DNA of 7,230 bases from Thermodesulfobacteriota bacterium. Its GTDB lineage: Bacteria > Desulfobacterota > Desulfomonilia > Desulfomonilales > Desulfomonilaceae. Under the pieces are notes generated by a model. It did not search any database. It saw only the letters and a program-made list of their open reading frames with translations, and was not told the origin of the DNA. Below are positions 1 to 6,256 of this stretch, piece after piece (within the stretch, counting starts at the first letter, position 1; each line of letters starts with the position of its first letter). The stretch is taken from positions 1 to 7,230 of the forward strand of contig JAUPKT010000368.1 of the NCBI GenBank assembly GCA_030837305.1, in the 5' to 3' direction. The position numbers and the translations under genes were made by a program.

Positions 1-328
1 CATGAACGGCTTCCACCCCCTGGAACCAGCAACCATCACCGATGACCCAGGTTTTTGCAAGATTGCCCAGGATCTCCCTGAGATCCTCCTGCTTTTCTTG
101 CGCAATTTGGTCAGTCAAAGTCTGGGAGGGGTGAGCGCCGATTGTTGGCTCCAATCGCGTCATCGCGAGCGGCCCATATTTCTGAAAGGCTTCTTGCTCC
201 AGTTGAACCGCGTTATTAAGACCAACTCTCCGAACAGTTTCTGAAAACCACATCCCGTAGTGCACGAGTACGTTTCCCACCAGGATTCCCAGCAGCCCGG
301 AAAGTTCTTCCCGTGAGAGATCATGCAT
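1..328 (-). CDS. N-terminal part of a DUF6125-like cytosolic protein (partial, runs off left edge)
   Basis: An open frame of 109 codons begins at ATG 328-326 and leaves the window with no stop. The product starts MHDLSREELSGLLGILVGN and continues with HYGMWF, TVRRVGL and, near the visible end, GDGCWFQGVE. The spaced 'HYG.WF' and 'DG.WFQ.VE' patterns and the acidic helix 'LSREEL' at the start resemble the DUF6125 family of small cytosolic proteins of Desulfobacterota and Clostridia. That match is from memory and not searched. There is no signal peptide or membrane segment in the visible part. The ribosome site is weak (AAGAAAG just before the ATG), and a TTG further upstream in frame is an alternative start. 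The gene lies 101 bases after moaC in the same direction, so it could be the tail of that transcript or have its own promoter. Function is unknown. Confidence 0.75.
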   Translation of the reverse strand, partial: MHDLSREELSGLLGILVGNVLVHYGMWFSETVRRVGLNNAVQLEQEAFQKYGPLAMTRLEPTIGAHPSQTLTDQIAQEKQEDLREILGNLAKTWVIGDGCWFQGVEAVH

Positions 329-429
329 CTTTCTTATGGATGCTTTTGGGTCCAATTCTATTTCTCGAGAATGCCTCAATATGACATTGTGTCAGGTCTG
401 TGAGATTTCTTTGGGGTGGGGAGTCGAAG

Positions 430-912
430 CTACTCCTCCGGCCTGATATATGTTCCAGAACGCCCACCGCTCTTGTGCACGAGTCGAATGCGTGAAATGA
501 CCATCCCTTTGTCCACGGCCTTGCACATGTCATATACCGTCAGCGCGGCGCATGCCACCCCGGTCAGAGCCTCCATTTCCACTCCGGTGCGTGAAGTGAC
601 CCTGACTCGAGCCTCAATTTCCAGGGTGGACCGCTCCCTGTTAGGAGCAAAATCCACGGAAACGGAACTGATGGGCAAGGGATGCGTAAGTGGTATCAGT
701 TCAGGAGTTTTCTTGACGGCCATGATTGCGGCGATACGGGCTACTCCGATCACGTCGCCTTTTCTTGCTTTGCCAGCAAGAATGAGGTCAAGAGTTTCCG
801 GCTTCATAGAAATCTCGCCCCGAGCGATGGCCTCCCTCGCTGTCATGTCTTTTTCCGAGACATCCACCATGATCGCCTCGCCTTGAGCGTCAAAATGCGT
901 CAATTCACTCAA
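430..912 (-). CDS. moaC: Cyclic pyranopterin monophosphate synthase MoaC
   Basis: MoaC acts after the radical-SAM enzyme MoaA in molybdenum cofactor synthesis. It converts 3',8-cyclo-7,8-dihydro-GTP to cyclic pyranopterin monophosphate in the cytosol. The 160-residue product is full family length and its numbering falls in register with E. coli MoaC. The active-site residues are all present: K51, H77 in the PLTHPL motif, E112 and E114 in RTGVEMEAL, D128 and K131 in TVYDMCKAVDK, and K147 in KSGGRSG. The start is TTG at 912-910: an in-frame TGA lies at 924-922, no ATG lies between, and GAGAGG sits five bases upstream. The next in-frame ATG (M15) would cut off the N-terminus. It follows the flavin reductase gene by 39 bases and is probably cotranscribed with it. 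No other moa gene is in the window. The family call is secure. Confidence 0.97.
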   Translation of the reverse strand: MSELTHFDAQGEAIMVDVSEKDMTAREAIARGEISMKPETLDLILAGKARKGDVIGVARIAAIMAVKKTPELIPLTHPLPISSVSVDFAPNRERSTLEIEARVRVTSRTGVEMEALTGVACAALTVYDMCKAVDKGMVISRIRLVHKSGGRSGTYIRPEE

Positions 913-917
913 TGTCG

Positions 918-923
918 CCTCTC
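918..923 (-). promoter_or_regulatory. Ribosome binding site that fixes the TTG start of moaC
   Basis: GAGAGG on the minus strand ends five bases before the TTG codon at 912-910. Spacing and sequence support TTG as the true start of moaC. An ATG at 925-923 overlaps this site but is out of frame and stops after six codons. Confidence 0.65.
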
Positions 924-925
924 AT

Positions 926-942
926 ATCTACATTCTGTAGAT
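926..942. repeat. Perfect 7-bp inverted repeat in the gap before moaC
   Basis: ATCTACA, a 3-base centre, then TGTAGAT. It fills most of the 39-base gap between the flavin reductase stop and moaC and ends three bases from the moaC ribosome site. It has no following T-run, so it is not a standard intrinsic terminator. It could be an operator, an RNA hairpin affecting moaC translation, or an mRNA processing or stability element. The sequence alone does not decide. Confidence 0.6.
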
Positions 943-951
943 TAATTCGTG

Positions 952-1527
952 CTACTTTTGTCGGTAATCTTTGCCGATGGAGAATGCTTTGCCCAGAAAT
1001 TCACCCAAAGCGTAATAGCCGGTGCCATCCGGGGCCCAAATGAAAGGCTTGACTTTCTCGACGTGGGGTCTTCCCTTTTCTCCTAGGACAGATTCGTCGC
1101 ACTTGATGTCCATGATTTCGCCGATGAACTGAGTGTGGAGACCTATCTTGTGCGTGTGGCGAACTTCGCATTCCAGGACTACAGGGAATTCCCCAACGTA
1201 TGGGGCATTTACCATGTCACTCTTTACAGGGGTCAGGCCCGTGACCTCGAACTTGTTTTCGTTCTTGCCCGACGCGATTCCAATGTAGTCAGCCTCTCTT
1301 ACGTAGGATTCATGAGGAAGGCTGATTGTGAACGCTTTGTTTTCCATGAGATTTCCGAATGTGTATGTGGCTTCCCGCACAGAGATTGTCACGCATGGTG
1401 GGGCCGAGCAGCAGATGCCTCCCCATGCCACGGTCATAACATTGGGGCGTCCGTCCTTGTCGTATGTACCGACCACAAGGACCGGTGTAGGGTAAAGTAT
1501 GGTCTTGGCGCCAATAGATTTTTTCAT
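952..1527 (-). CDS. Flavoredoxin-like flavin reductase (FMN-binding split barrel)
   Basis: The 191-residue product has the layout of the flavin reductase-like domain (PF01613 type), a cytosolic FMN-binding split beta-barrel, usually a dimer. The N-terminal block [20 protein letters not shown] (residues 12-31), followed by [10 protein letters not shown], is the characteristic first strand and FMN-contact region. It resembles Desulfovibrio flavoredoxin, which passes electrons in sulfur metabolism. The block [16 protein letters not shown] near residue 90 and the FVGEIMD-like segment ([12 protein letters not shown]) are also typical. Three cysteines (C39, C40, C45) lie close together near the FMN site. 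The ATG at 1527-1525 has a strong GGAGG ribosome site nine bases upstream. It lies 90 bases after the TPR gene and 39 bases before moaC. The family is clear. The true electron partner cannot be told from the sequence. Confidence 0.9.
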   Translation of the reverse strand: MKKSIGAKTILYPTPVLVVGTYDKDGRPNVMTVAWGGICCSAPPCVTISVREATYTFGNLMENKAFTISLPHESYVREADYIGIASGKNENKFEVTGLTPVKSDMVNAPYVGEFPVVLECEVRHTHKIGLHTQFIGEIMDIKCDESVLGEKGRPHVEKVKPFIWAPDGTGYYALGEFLGKAFSIGKDYRQK

Positions 1528-1536
1528 TCTTTTATA

Positions 1537-1541
1537 CCTCC
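1537..1541 (-). promoter_or_regulatory. Ribosome binding site of the flavin reductase gene
   Basis: GGAGG on the minus strand, nine bases before the ATG at 1527. It is the best Shine-Dalgarno match in the minus-strand cluster and suggests efficient translation. Confidence 0.75.
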
Positions 1542-1570
1542 GTAATTAATAGGCATTTTCTTGAAAGGAT

Positions 1571-1604
1571 CGGGCCTTTAGCCTCCTTTGACCAATCAGG
1601 CCCG
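1571..1604 (-). terminator. Possible terminator after the TPR gene
   Basis: CGGGCCT and AGGCCCG form a perfect 7-bp GC-rich stem around a 20-base loop, starting 13 bases after the TPR stop codon. On the minus strand the 3' arm is followed by ATCCTTTC, which is only a weak U-tract, and the loop is long. It may be an inefficient terminator or an attenuating hairpin between the TPR gene and the flavin reductase gene. Confidence 0.4.
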
Positions 1605-1617
1605 CTTATGGCGGCTA

Positions 1618-2580
1618 TTATTGCTTCTTCTCAGCGTTTGTCTGAATTTCTGTAGCTTTCTTTTGCAATTCCTTGGCCTTTTCAGCGTTTCCCATTTGTT
1701 CATTCAGTTCTGCAAGCTCGAAAAGAACTTCAGCCAGGGCTGGGTGATCTGCCCCAAGGTGCTTCTCGAGAAGCGAAGGGACATTTGCCAAGGCCTTCTC
1801 GGCCTCTGTTTTCTTGCCCGCAAGGAGAAAAAAACCCGCTAGATTCTGGGAGAACAATGCACTGGTTAAATTGTCCAATCCAGCGGCCTCTTTCAGAACC
1901 CGGATAGCCTTTTCTTGAAGAACTATGGCCTCATCATATTTTTCCTGCTGGGCATAGATGGATGCGAGGTTGTTGAGAGTTGTCGCATATTCTTCGGAGT
2001 TGCTCCCTGAGGCTTTCTCTCTCTCCTGAAGAGCCTGTTCGATGAGCTGAGCAGCCTCTGAGAGATCGCCCTCGCCGGCCCGCAAGAGAGCCAAAGACTC
2101 TTTTGCCTCTGCAACCGGCAAACGATCGGTCGCAGGTTTCTTGAGATCAATGGCAAGTGCGCGTCGAAAGGCTGGTTCAGCCTCCGATAATTTGTTTTGG
2201 GTCTGCATGAGCATACCTATGCTCGCCAGGGGCTCGATGAGTGAACTATCTTCAGGACCATAAGCTTTCTCGTTGGCCGTCAAACAGCCTTTCAGTAGCG
2301 CTTCAGCCTCGACAAACTTGCCCATGTCTCGGTAGATGTTTGCCAGCAAGATCTTTGCGTGTATGGTCTTGGCATCGTTTTCCCCGTGCTTAGTCTGTGT
2401 ATATTGGACGGCCTTTTGAGCGAAAACCTCCGCCTCAGAAAGTTTCCCGGCTTTGAGGTTTTCCTGAATTTTGGCCACGAACTCTTCCATCTGAGGATCA
2501 GCGGATGAGACCGCAAGAGAAGTCCCCAGTGTAAAGAGCAAGACAGTCAGAAAACTAAGTATTGAAAGGATTTTTTTCAT
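1618..2580 (-). CDS. Secreted or periplasmic tetratricopeptide-repeat protein
   Basis: The 320-residue product begins with a clear Sec signal peptide: MKK, then a hydrophobic stretch at residues 4-22. Likely cleavage is after SLA (23) or SSA (27). There is no lipobox cysteine, so it should be a soluble exported protein. The rest is about seven helix-turn-helix TPR units, roughly 34-66, 74-107, 116-149, 158-190, 200-233, 242-275 and 284-317. They carry motifs such as LANIYRDMGKFVEAEALL and LNNLASIYAQQEKYDEAI. The longer spacing is of the kinesin-light-chain type. TPR arrays bind proteins; no enzyme domain is visible and the partner is unknown. Starts are also possible at ATG 2589 and GTG 2592. 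AGGAG at 2592-2596 is two bases from ATG 2589 and eleven from ATG 2580, so I favour 2580, which gives the cleanest signal peptide. Confidence 0.88.
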   Translation of the reverse strand: MKKILSILSFLTVLLFTLGTSLAVSSADPQMEEFVAKIQENLKAGKLSEAEVFAQKAVQYTQTKHGENDAKTIHAKILLANIYRDMGKFVEAEALLKGCLTANEKAYGPEDSSLIEPLASIGMLMQTQNKLSEAEPAFRRALAIDLKKPATDRLPVAEAKESLALLRAGEGDLSEAAQLIEQALQEREKASGSNSEEYATTLNNLASIYAQQEKYDEAIVLQEKAIRVLKEAAGLDNLTSALFSQNLAGFFLLAGKKTEAEKALANVPSLLEKHLGADHPALAEVLFELAELNEQMGNAEKAKELQKKATEIQTNAEKKQ

Positions 2581-2609
2581 GAGCTGCATCACTCCTGATT
2601 TCCATAAAG

Positions 2610-2624
2610 CACGAGCCCCTCGTG
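2610..2624. repeat. Perfect 6-bp inverted repeat upstream of the TPR gene
   Basis: CACGAG, CCC, CTCGTG. On the minus strand it would form a tight hairpin about 14 bases before the AGGAG ribosome site of the TPR gene. It could be an operator half-site pair or a 5'-leader hairpin. No U-tract follows. Confidence 0.4.
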
Positions 2625-2778
2625 AACCCTGTGCGGTTGAATTTCTTTAACAAATGAGCTACATCACACAATTGTTTTTTCGGACGAGACCTGAGGCATT
2701 TATCGAACCTCAGCCATTCTCATTGCAAGAATACGCAGGGGTTGCCTCCGAGGTCAAGCTCGGCAAACAGGTCGGCAC

Positions 2779-2783
2779 GAGGT
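2779..2783 (+). promoter_or_regulatory. Ribosome binding site of resB
   Basis: GAGGT, eight bases before ATG 2792. It selects this start over the internal in-frame ATG at 2843, which has no comparable site. Confidence 0.65.
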
Positions 2784-2791
2784 AATAGTAC

Positions 2792-4144
2792 ATGACGGTC
2801 TCCAAGAGTGGAGATAAGGCCACTGAGGAAAAAAATTCCATCATGGGTGTTGTAGTCTCATTCTTCACCTCAGTAAGAACGACTATTTTTCTCCTTCTAG
2901 CTCTCGCAGTGGCATCAGTATTGGGGACAATCATCCCTCAAGAGATCAACCCGGCCCAATTGAGTCAGGCACAGGACTCAATGTATACAAGATTGTTAAT
3001 GATATTTGACTTGCACGGAGTGTATCGAAGCTGGTGGTTCGTGCTGCTTCTCGTTCTGTTGTGTTTGAATATTGTTGGGTGCTTGTCGAGGAGAGCCTAT
3101 GTGATTCCGGGAGAGTGGAGCGGCCGAGCCGGGAGGGACAATTTTATCTTTTCCCTGTCGGATAGTCGCCCCGTCAGTTTGGTGAAGACTGCCCTTGTTC
3201 CTCTTGTTGACCAAGTGATGAAAACCTCGGTGTTGGAGACAGTCGAGGAAGGTAAGACTCGCTTGGAATGGACCAGGCATCGAATTCATCTTCTGGGTTT
3301 TCCCTTGATTCATGTGGCGATAATCGTCGTCTTAGTGGGCGCACTTGTTGGCCTCATGTACGGATTCAAGGGTTCGATTCAAATACGGGAGGGCAATGCA
3401 TCTGACCGATATTTTCTTATTCCTTCGGGTCAGCCGGCTGTGCTTCCGTTCGAAATCGCGGTGGACCAATTTATATTGCTGCGGTATCCGACCGGGGAGC
3501 CGAAGGAATACCGTAGTGAAGTAAGATTGATCAAGAATGGGGCAGAGGTATACAAAGGTGTCATAAGGGTCAATCATCCGCTCACGTACGGAGGCATTTC
3601 TCTCTTTCAGTCTGATTATAAATTGTTGGGAGTAAGAACCGTAAGTATTGCTCTCGATAGCCCTGGTGGGGAAAAGACCGTTCTGCACTTGATCCCTCAT
3701 CAAACCAGTCAGTTGCAGCCGAGTGGACACAAGGTGAAGCTACTGGCTTTGGACCCTGGGTCAACAATCAGAGGGCCGTGGGTGGACGTGAGTTTCGAGA
3801 AAGAGGGAGAAGATGGGAAGAATGTGAGGTTGTTCAAGAAAGATTCGCCACCTGTGCGTGTTGGTGATTACGAACTGCAGTTTTTGGACTATCAACCTCT
3901 CTACGCGACAGGCTTGCAAATTGGGTATGATCCGGGTGCACCCCTTGTCTATTTGGGCTGCATCATGTTGATGACTGGGTTTGTTTTGAGCATCTTCACC
4001 AACCACAGGAGGATCACTGTGATGCTGGTTCCCGAAGGCAAGGAAAAGACTCTCGTGAGGGTATCCGGCAGTAGCAGAAGAATGCGCAGAGAATTCAGGG
4101 AAACAATAGAGAAAACGATACAACAGAACTTCAAAACAGGTTAG
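2792..4144 (+). CDS. resB: Cytochrome c biogenesis protein ResB (Ccs1 family, System II)
   Basis: ResB (Ccs1) is one of the two core subunits of System II. It acts with CcsA to move haem across the membrane and attach it to CXXCH motifs of apocytochromes on the outside. The 450-residue product has the family topology: TM1 at about 29-48, TM2 at about 81-98 preceded by YRSWWFVLL and ending LNIVGCL, TM3 at about 170-190 carrying H174 in GFPLIHVAIIV, a large extracytoplasmic domain at about 194-380, and TM4 at about 384-402. The outer domain holds the family signature VNHPLTYGGISLFQSDY (260-276). The segment GLQIGYDPGAPLVYLG just before TM4, and the NHRR that follows it, are also typical. The start is supported by GAGGT upstream. 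ccsA follows after 53 bases, matching the usual pairing. No apocytochrome or thioredoxin-like ResA gene is in the window. Confidence 0.94.
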   Translation: MTVSKSGDKATEEKNSIMGVVVSFFTSVRTTIFLLLALAVASVLGTIIPQEINPAQLSQAQDSMYTRLLMIFDLHGVYRSWWFVLLLVLLCLNIVGCLSRRAYVIPGEWSGRAGRDNFIFSLSDSRPVSLVKTALVPLVDQVMKTSVLETVEEGKTRLEWTRHRIHLLGFPLIHVAIIVVLVGALVGLMYGFKGSIQIREGNASDRYFLIPSGQPAVLPFEIAVDQFILLRYPTGEPKEYRSEVRLIKNGAEVYKGVIRVNHPLTYGGISLFQSDYKLLGVRTVSIALDSPGGEKTVLHLIPHQTSQLQPSGHKVKLLALDPGSTIRGPWVDVSFEKEGEDGKNVRLFKKDSPPVRVGDYELQFLDYQPLYATGLQIGYDPGAPLVYLGCIMLMTGFVLSIFTNHRRITVMLVPEGKEKTLVRVSGSSRRMRREFRETIEKTIQQNFKTG

Positions 4145-4197
4145 ATGACCGTTTCATTCATTAGGACTGATTTATGTAAGATTATGGGTTACTGTTC

Positions 4198-5016
4198 ATG
4201 ACAAGTACTGATGTGACTACATGGGTGACCTTCGGGTACCTTTTGGCAACAGTGGTTTACCTTATCGCTTATGTGACTGCGGGTTCGCAATCTCATTTCC
4301 TGAAGTGGTCCTTTAGGCTGGTCCTGGCTCTTTGGTTGGCACATGGGGGCGCCATCGGTTATCGGTGGATTGAGTCTTATCAGATGGGAGTCGGCCACGC
4401 TCCTCTTTCCAATCTCTATGAATCATTAGTATTTTTCGCTTGGACCGTTGTCCTAGGTCTTTTGATAGTGCGGTACAGGTTTGGAGCAGACCTGGTTGTG
4501 GTCATGGGCTTGCCCGTCGCTTTCATCATCATGGCATCCACGTTCTTGGTGGATAGCTCCATCAGGCCGCTCATACCTGCACTGCAGTCAAATTGGCTGG
4601 TAGCCCATGTGGTGACATGTTTTCTCGGTTATGCCGGGTTTACGGCTTCCTTCGTAGCGGCTTTGATGTTGCTCGTTGTTCGGAAGTGGCCCTCTGCGGC
4701 CGAACATCTGCCCGGAGCCAAGGTCTTGGATGAAATCGTCTATCGATCCGTGGTGGTGGGATTTTCTTTGCTCAGTGTAGGGATTATTACGGGGGCGGCC
4801 TGGGCTGATCACGCTTGGGGTTCGTACTGGTCCTGGGATCCAAAAGAGACCTGGTCTCTGATAACGTGGATGGTCTACGCAGCGTTCTTGCATGCCCGCT
4901 TGGCACGAGGCTGGTCAGGCACCAGAATGGCTTTTCTCTCAATCTTGGGTTTCGGATGCGTTCTGTTTACCTATTTCGGGGTTAATTATTTGCCAGGCCT
5001 CCACAGTTATTTTTAG
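4198..5016 (+). CDS. ccsA: Cytochrome c biogenesis protein CcsA (ResC/CcsB-type haem handling subunit)
   Basis: This is the haem-binding partner of ResB in System II. The 272-residue product is nearly all hydrophobic, with about eight membrane helices (roughly 10-28, 40-58, 72-92, 98-118, 133-160, 185-203, 219-237 and 245-263). The tryptophan-rich WWD loop that presents haem is clear at W207-W219 (WGSYWSWDPKETW). Candidate haem-ligand histidines are H49, H137, H205 and H232. The PLSNLYESLVFFAW block (69-82) is a further CcsA hallmark. Family names conflict: the same protein is called CcsA, CcsB or ResC in different systems. ATG 4198 is the only plausible start after the in-frame TAA at 4177, but it has no good Shine-Dalgarno. 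An 18-codon frame from the resB stop ends in ATGA over this start, so translation may be coupled. Confidence 0.94.
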   Translation: MTSTDVTTWVTFGYLLATVVYLIAYVTAGSQSHFLKWSFRLVLALWLAHGGAIGYRWIESYQMGVGHAPLSNLYESLVFFAWTVVLGLLIVRYRFGADLVVVMGLPVAFIIMASTFLVDSSIRPLIPALQSNWLVAHVVTCFLGYAGFTASFVAALMLLVVRKWPSAAEHLPGAKVLDEIVYRSVVVGFSLLSVGIITGAAWADHAWGSYWSWDPKETWSLITWMVYAAFLHARLARGWSGTRMAFLSILGFGCVLFTYFGVNYLPGLHSYF

Positions 5017-5064
5017 TATCTCTGGTTGTCCGATTGCGAGAGACTGTGACGGTGGTGAGAAGAC

Positions 5065-6132
5065 TTGAGCTATGCTAATCAGTTGGGCGGACTTTTCGTC
5101 GTCGGGTTTGAGGGAACGTCTCTGACATCAGACTTGAGGTCTCTCTTGCTGGATCTCAAGCCTGCGGGCGTCATTCTCTTCTCTCGTAATGTGGAGAGCC
5201 CTGAACAAGTAGCACAGTTCAATCATGATCTGCAAACCCTCGCACTGAAGAATTGGTCAAACGGTTTCTTCATCGGAGTTGATCAAGAAGGGGGGCGAGT
5301 TCGTCGTCTTCGCTCTCCGTTCCTTTCATGTCCATCAGCCCGCCAGTTGGCTCGTGCCGCCAACTCCGAAACACTCATTAGATCATATTCCTCTGTAAGC
5401 GCCCACCAATTGGGGCTTTTGGGATTCAACACCAATTTTGTTCCTGTATTGGACCTTGTGGATGAATCATCCCAGGATCTTGGGTCGGTTATCGGTGACA
5501 GATCCTATGGCAATGATCCAGAGGTCGTGACCCGTTACGGAAAGGCTGTAGTGGAATCCCTCAGGACCGCAGGCATAATATCCTGTGCCAAGCATTTCCC
5601 AGGACATGGGGGTACTTCGGTTGACTCGCATTTGGATTTGCCGATCGACACAAGATCGCGTAAGGCTCTTGAGAGTCATGACATGATCCCGTTCAAATTG
5701 TTGGCAGGAAACGGCGTAGACATGATCATGACCGCCCACGTGCTGTATCCTGCCCTTGATGCCAAACTCCCGGCCACTCTGTCAAAAACTATTGTCGAGG
5801 GTTTACTCCGCGGCGAAATTGGTTACAACGGCGTAGTGATTACGGACGACCTGCAGATGGGAGCTATTACAAACCATTACGACTCGCTGGAGTGCGCTCG
5901 GTTAGCGCTCATAGCCGGTGCGGATTTGCTTCTGTTCAGCAGGCATCCCGAAAAAACCTTGATGGTGCGGGATGGTCTTCATCATGACCTCAACAATGGA
6001 GAACTGCCCCCTGAGCGTGTTGCGAAGTCTCTGTGCAGGGTAATGAACCTCAAGGACCGATATGAGTCGAGCATGGTACCGACCGATATTTATGCGGCCG
6101 CAGATTACTTTCGCCTCGGGAAACAATCTTGA
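5065..6132 (+). CDS. nagZ: Beta-N-acetylhexosaminidase NagZ (glycoside hydrolase family 3)
   Basis: NagZ removes N-acetylglucosamine from muropeptides taken up during cell-wall recycling. It works in the cytosol by a double-displacement mechanism with a GlcNAc-enzyme intermediate. The 355-residue product is a single GH3 TIM barrel of normal length with no signal peptide. Landmarks in order: the N-terminal LGGLFVVGFEGT, VDQEGGRVRRL (72-82), GDRSYGNDP (144-152), KHFPGHGGTSVDSH (176-189) with the D187/H189 catalytic pair typical of NagZ, and ITDDLQMGAI (259-268) with D261 as the expected nucleophile. The start is TTG: an in-frame TGA lies at 5056-5058 and no ATG or GTG occurs in frame before the conserved LGG block. 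GGTGG at 5051-5055 may be the ribosome site. It follows ccsA by 48 bases on the same strand and may be cotranscribed, although the functions are unrelated. A broader GH3 exo-glycosidase role is possible. Confidence 0.93.
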   Translation: MSYANQLGGLFVVGFEGTSLTSDLRSLLLDLKPAGVILFSRNVESPEQVAQFNHDLQTLALKNWSNGFFIGVDQEGGRVRRLRSPFLSCPSARQLARAANSETLIRSYSSVSAHQLGLLGFNTNFVPVLDLVDESSQDLGSVIGDRSYGNDPEVVTRYGKAVVESLRTAGIISCAKHFPGHGGTSVDSHLDLPIDTRSRKALESHDMIPFKLLAGNGVDMIMTAHVLYPALDAKLPATLSKTIVEGLLRGEIGYNGVVITDDLQMGAITNHYDSLECARLALIAGADLLLFSRHPEKTLMVRDGLHHDLNNGELPPERVAKSLCRVMNLKDRYESSMVPTDIYAAADYFRLGKQS

Positions 6133-6245
6133 ATGCTCTCGTTTGAGGGACAATTGTTTTACGGCCTGATGTGGTTCTTTCCACCGCTACATACAGAAAA
6201 TGTTCGTTACAAATCTGTGATGCTTTTATCCCAATGTGATGATGT

Positions 6246-6251
6246 AAGGAG
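6246..6251 (+). promoter_or_regulatory. Ribosome binding site of the hisF-type gene
   Basis: AAGGAG, five bases before ATG 6257, is a strong site at good spacing. The 124-base gap after nagZ (6133-6256) holds no clear terminator or promoter boxes that I can support. It does contain an ACAATTGT palindrome at 6150-6157. Confidence 0.7.
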
Positions 6252-6256
6252 AGAAA

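Larger units (their letters stand above)
2581..2791. other. Divergent intergenic region between the TPR gene and resB
   Basis: About 200 bases separate the two divergently transcribed genes, so both promoters should lie here. I find no convincing -35/-10 pair on either strand; TTGAAT at 2637-2642 with TACATC at 2660-2665 is a weak plus-strand candidate. The region holds an inverted repeat at 2610-2624, a 6-bp stem CTGAGG/CCTCAG (2691-2696 with 2708-2713), and a T-run after ACAATTGT (2668-2680). A 43-codon plus-strand frame (2654-2785) has no ribosome site and is not called as a gene. Confidence 0.5.

Noticed and set aside
2..244. A plus-strand frame of 80 codons at the left edge.
   Set aside because: The minus-strand frame over the same bases has family-like motifs and stays open to the edge, so the plus-strand frame is taken as its shadow.
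382..394. Small palindrome TGACA-TTG-TGTCA between moaC and the DUF6125-like gene.
   Set aside because: Arms of only five bases are common by chance, no known operator fits well, and no promoter boxes line up with it.
416..886. A 156-codon plus-strand open frame opposite moaC.
   Set aside because: It is the shadow of moaC, whose active-site residues are all intact on the minus strand.
2654..2785. A 43-codon plus-strand frame (MSYITQLFFRTRPEAF...) ending seven bases before resB.
   Set aside because: It has no Shine-Dalgarno, no recognisable family, and a frame this short is often open by chance. Its end overlaps the resB ribosome site, so coupling is possible but unsupported.
2668..6164. The string ACAATTGTTTT followed closely by CGG occurs upstream of both resB (2668) and the hisF-type gene (6150).
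   Set aside because: Several exact 11-base repeats are expected by chance in about 7 kb, and the flanks differ. I do not treat it as a shared operator.
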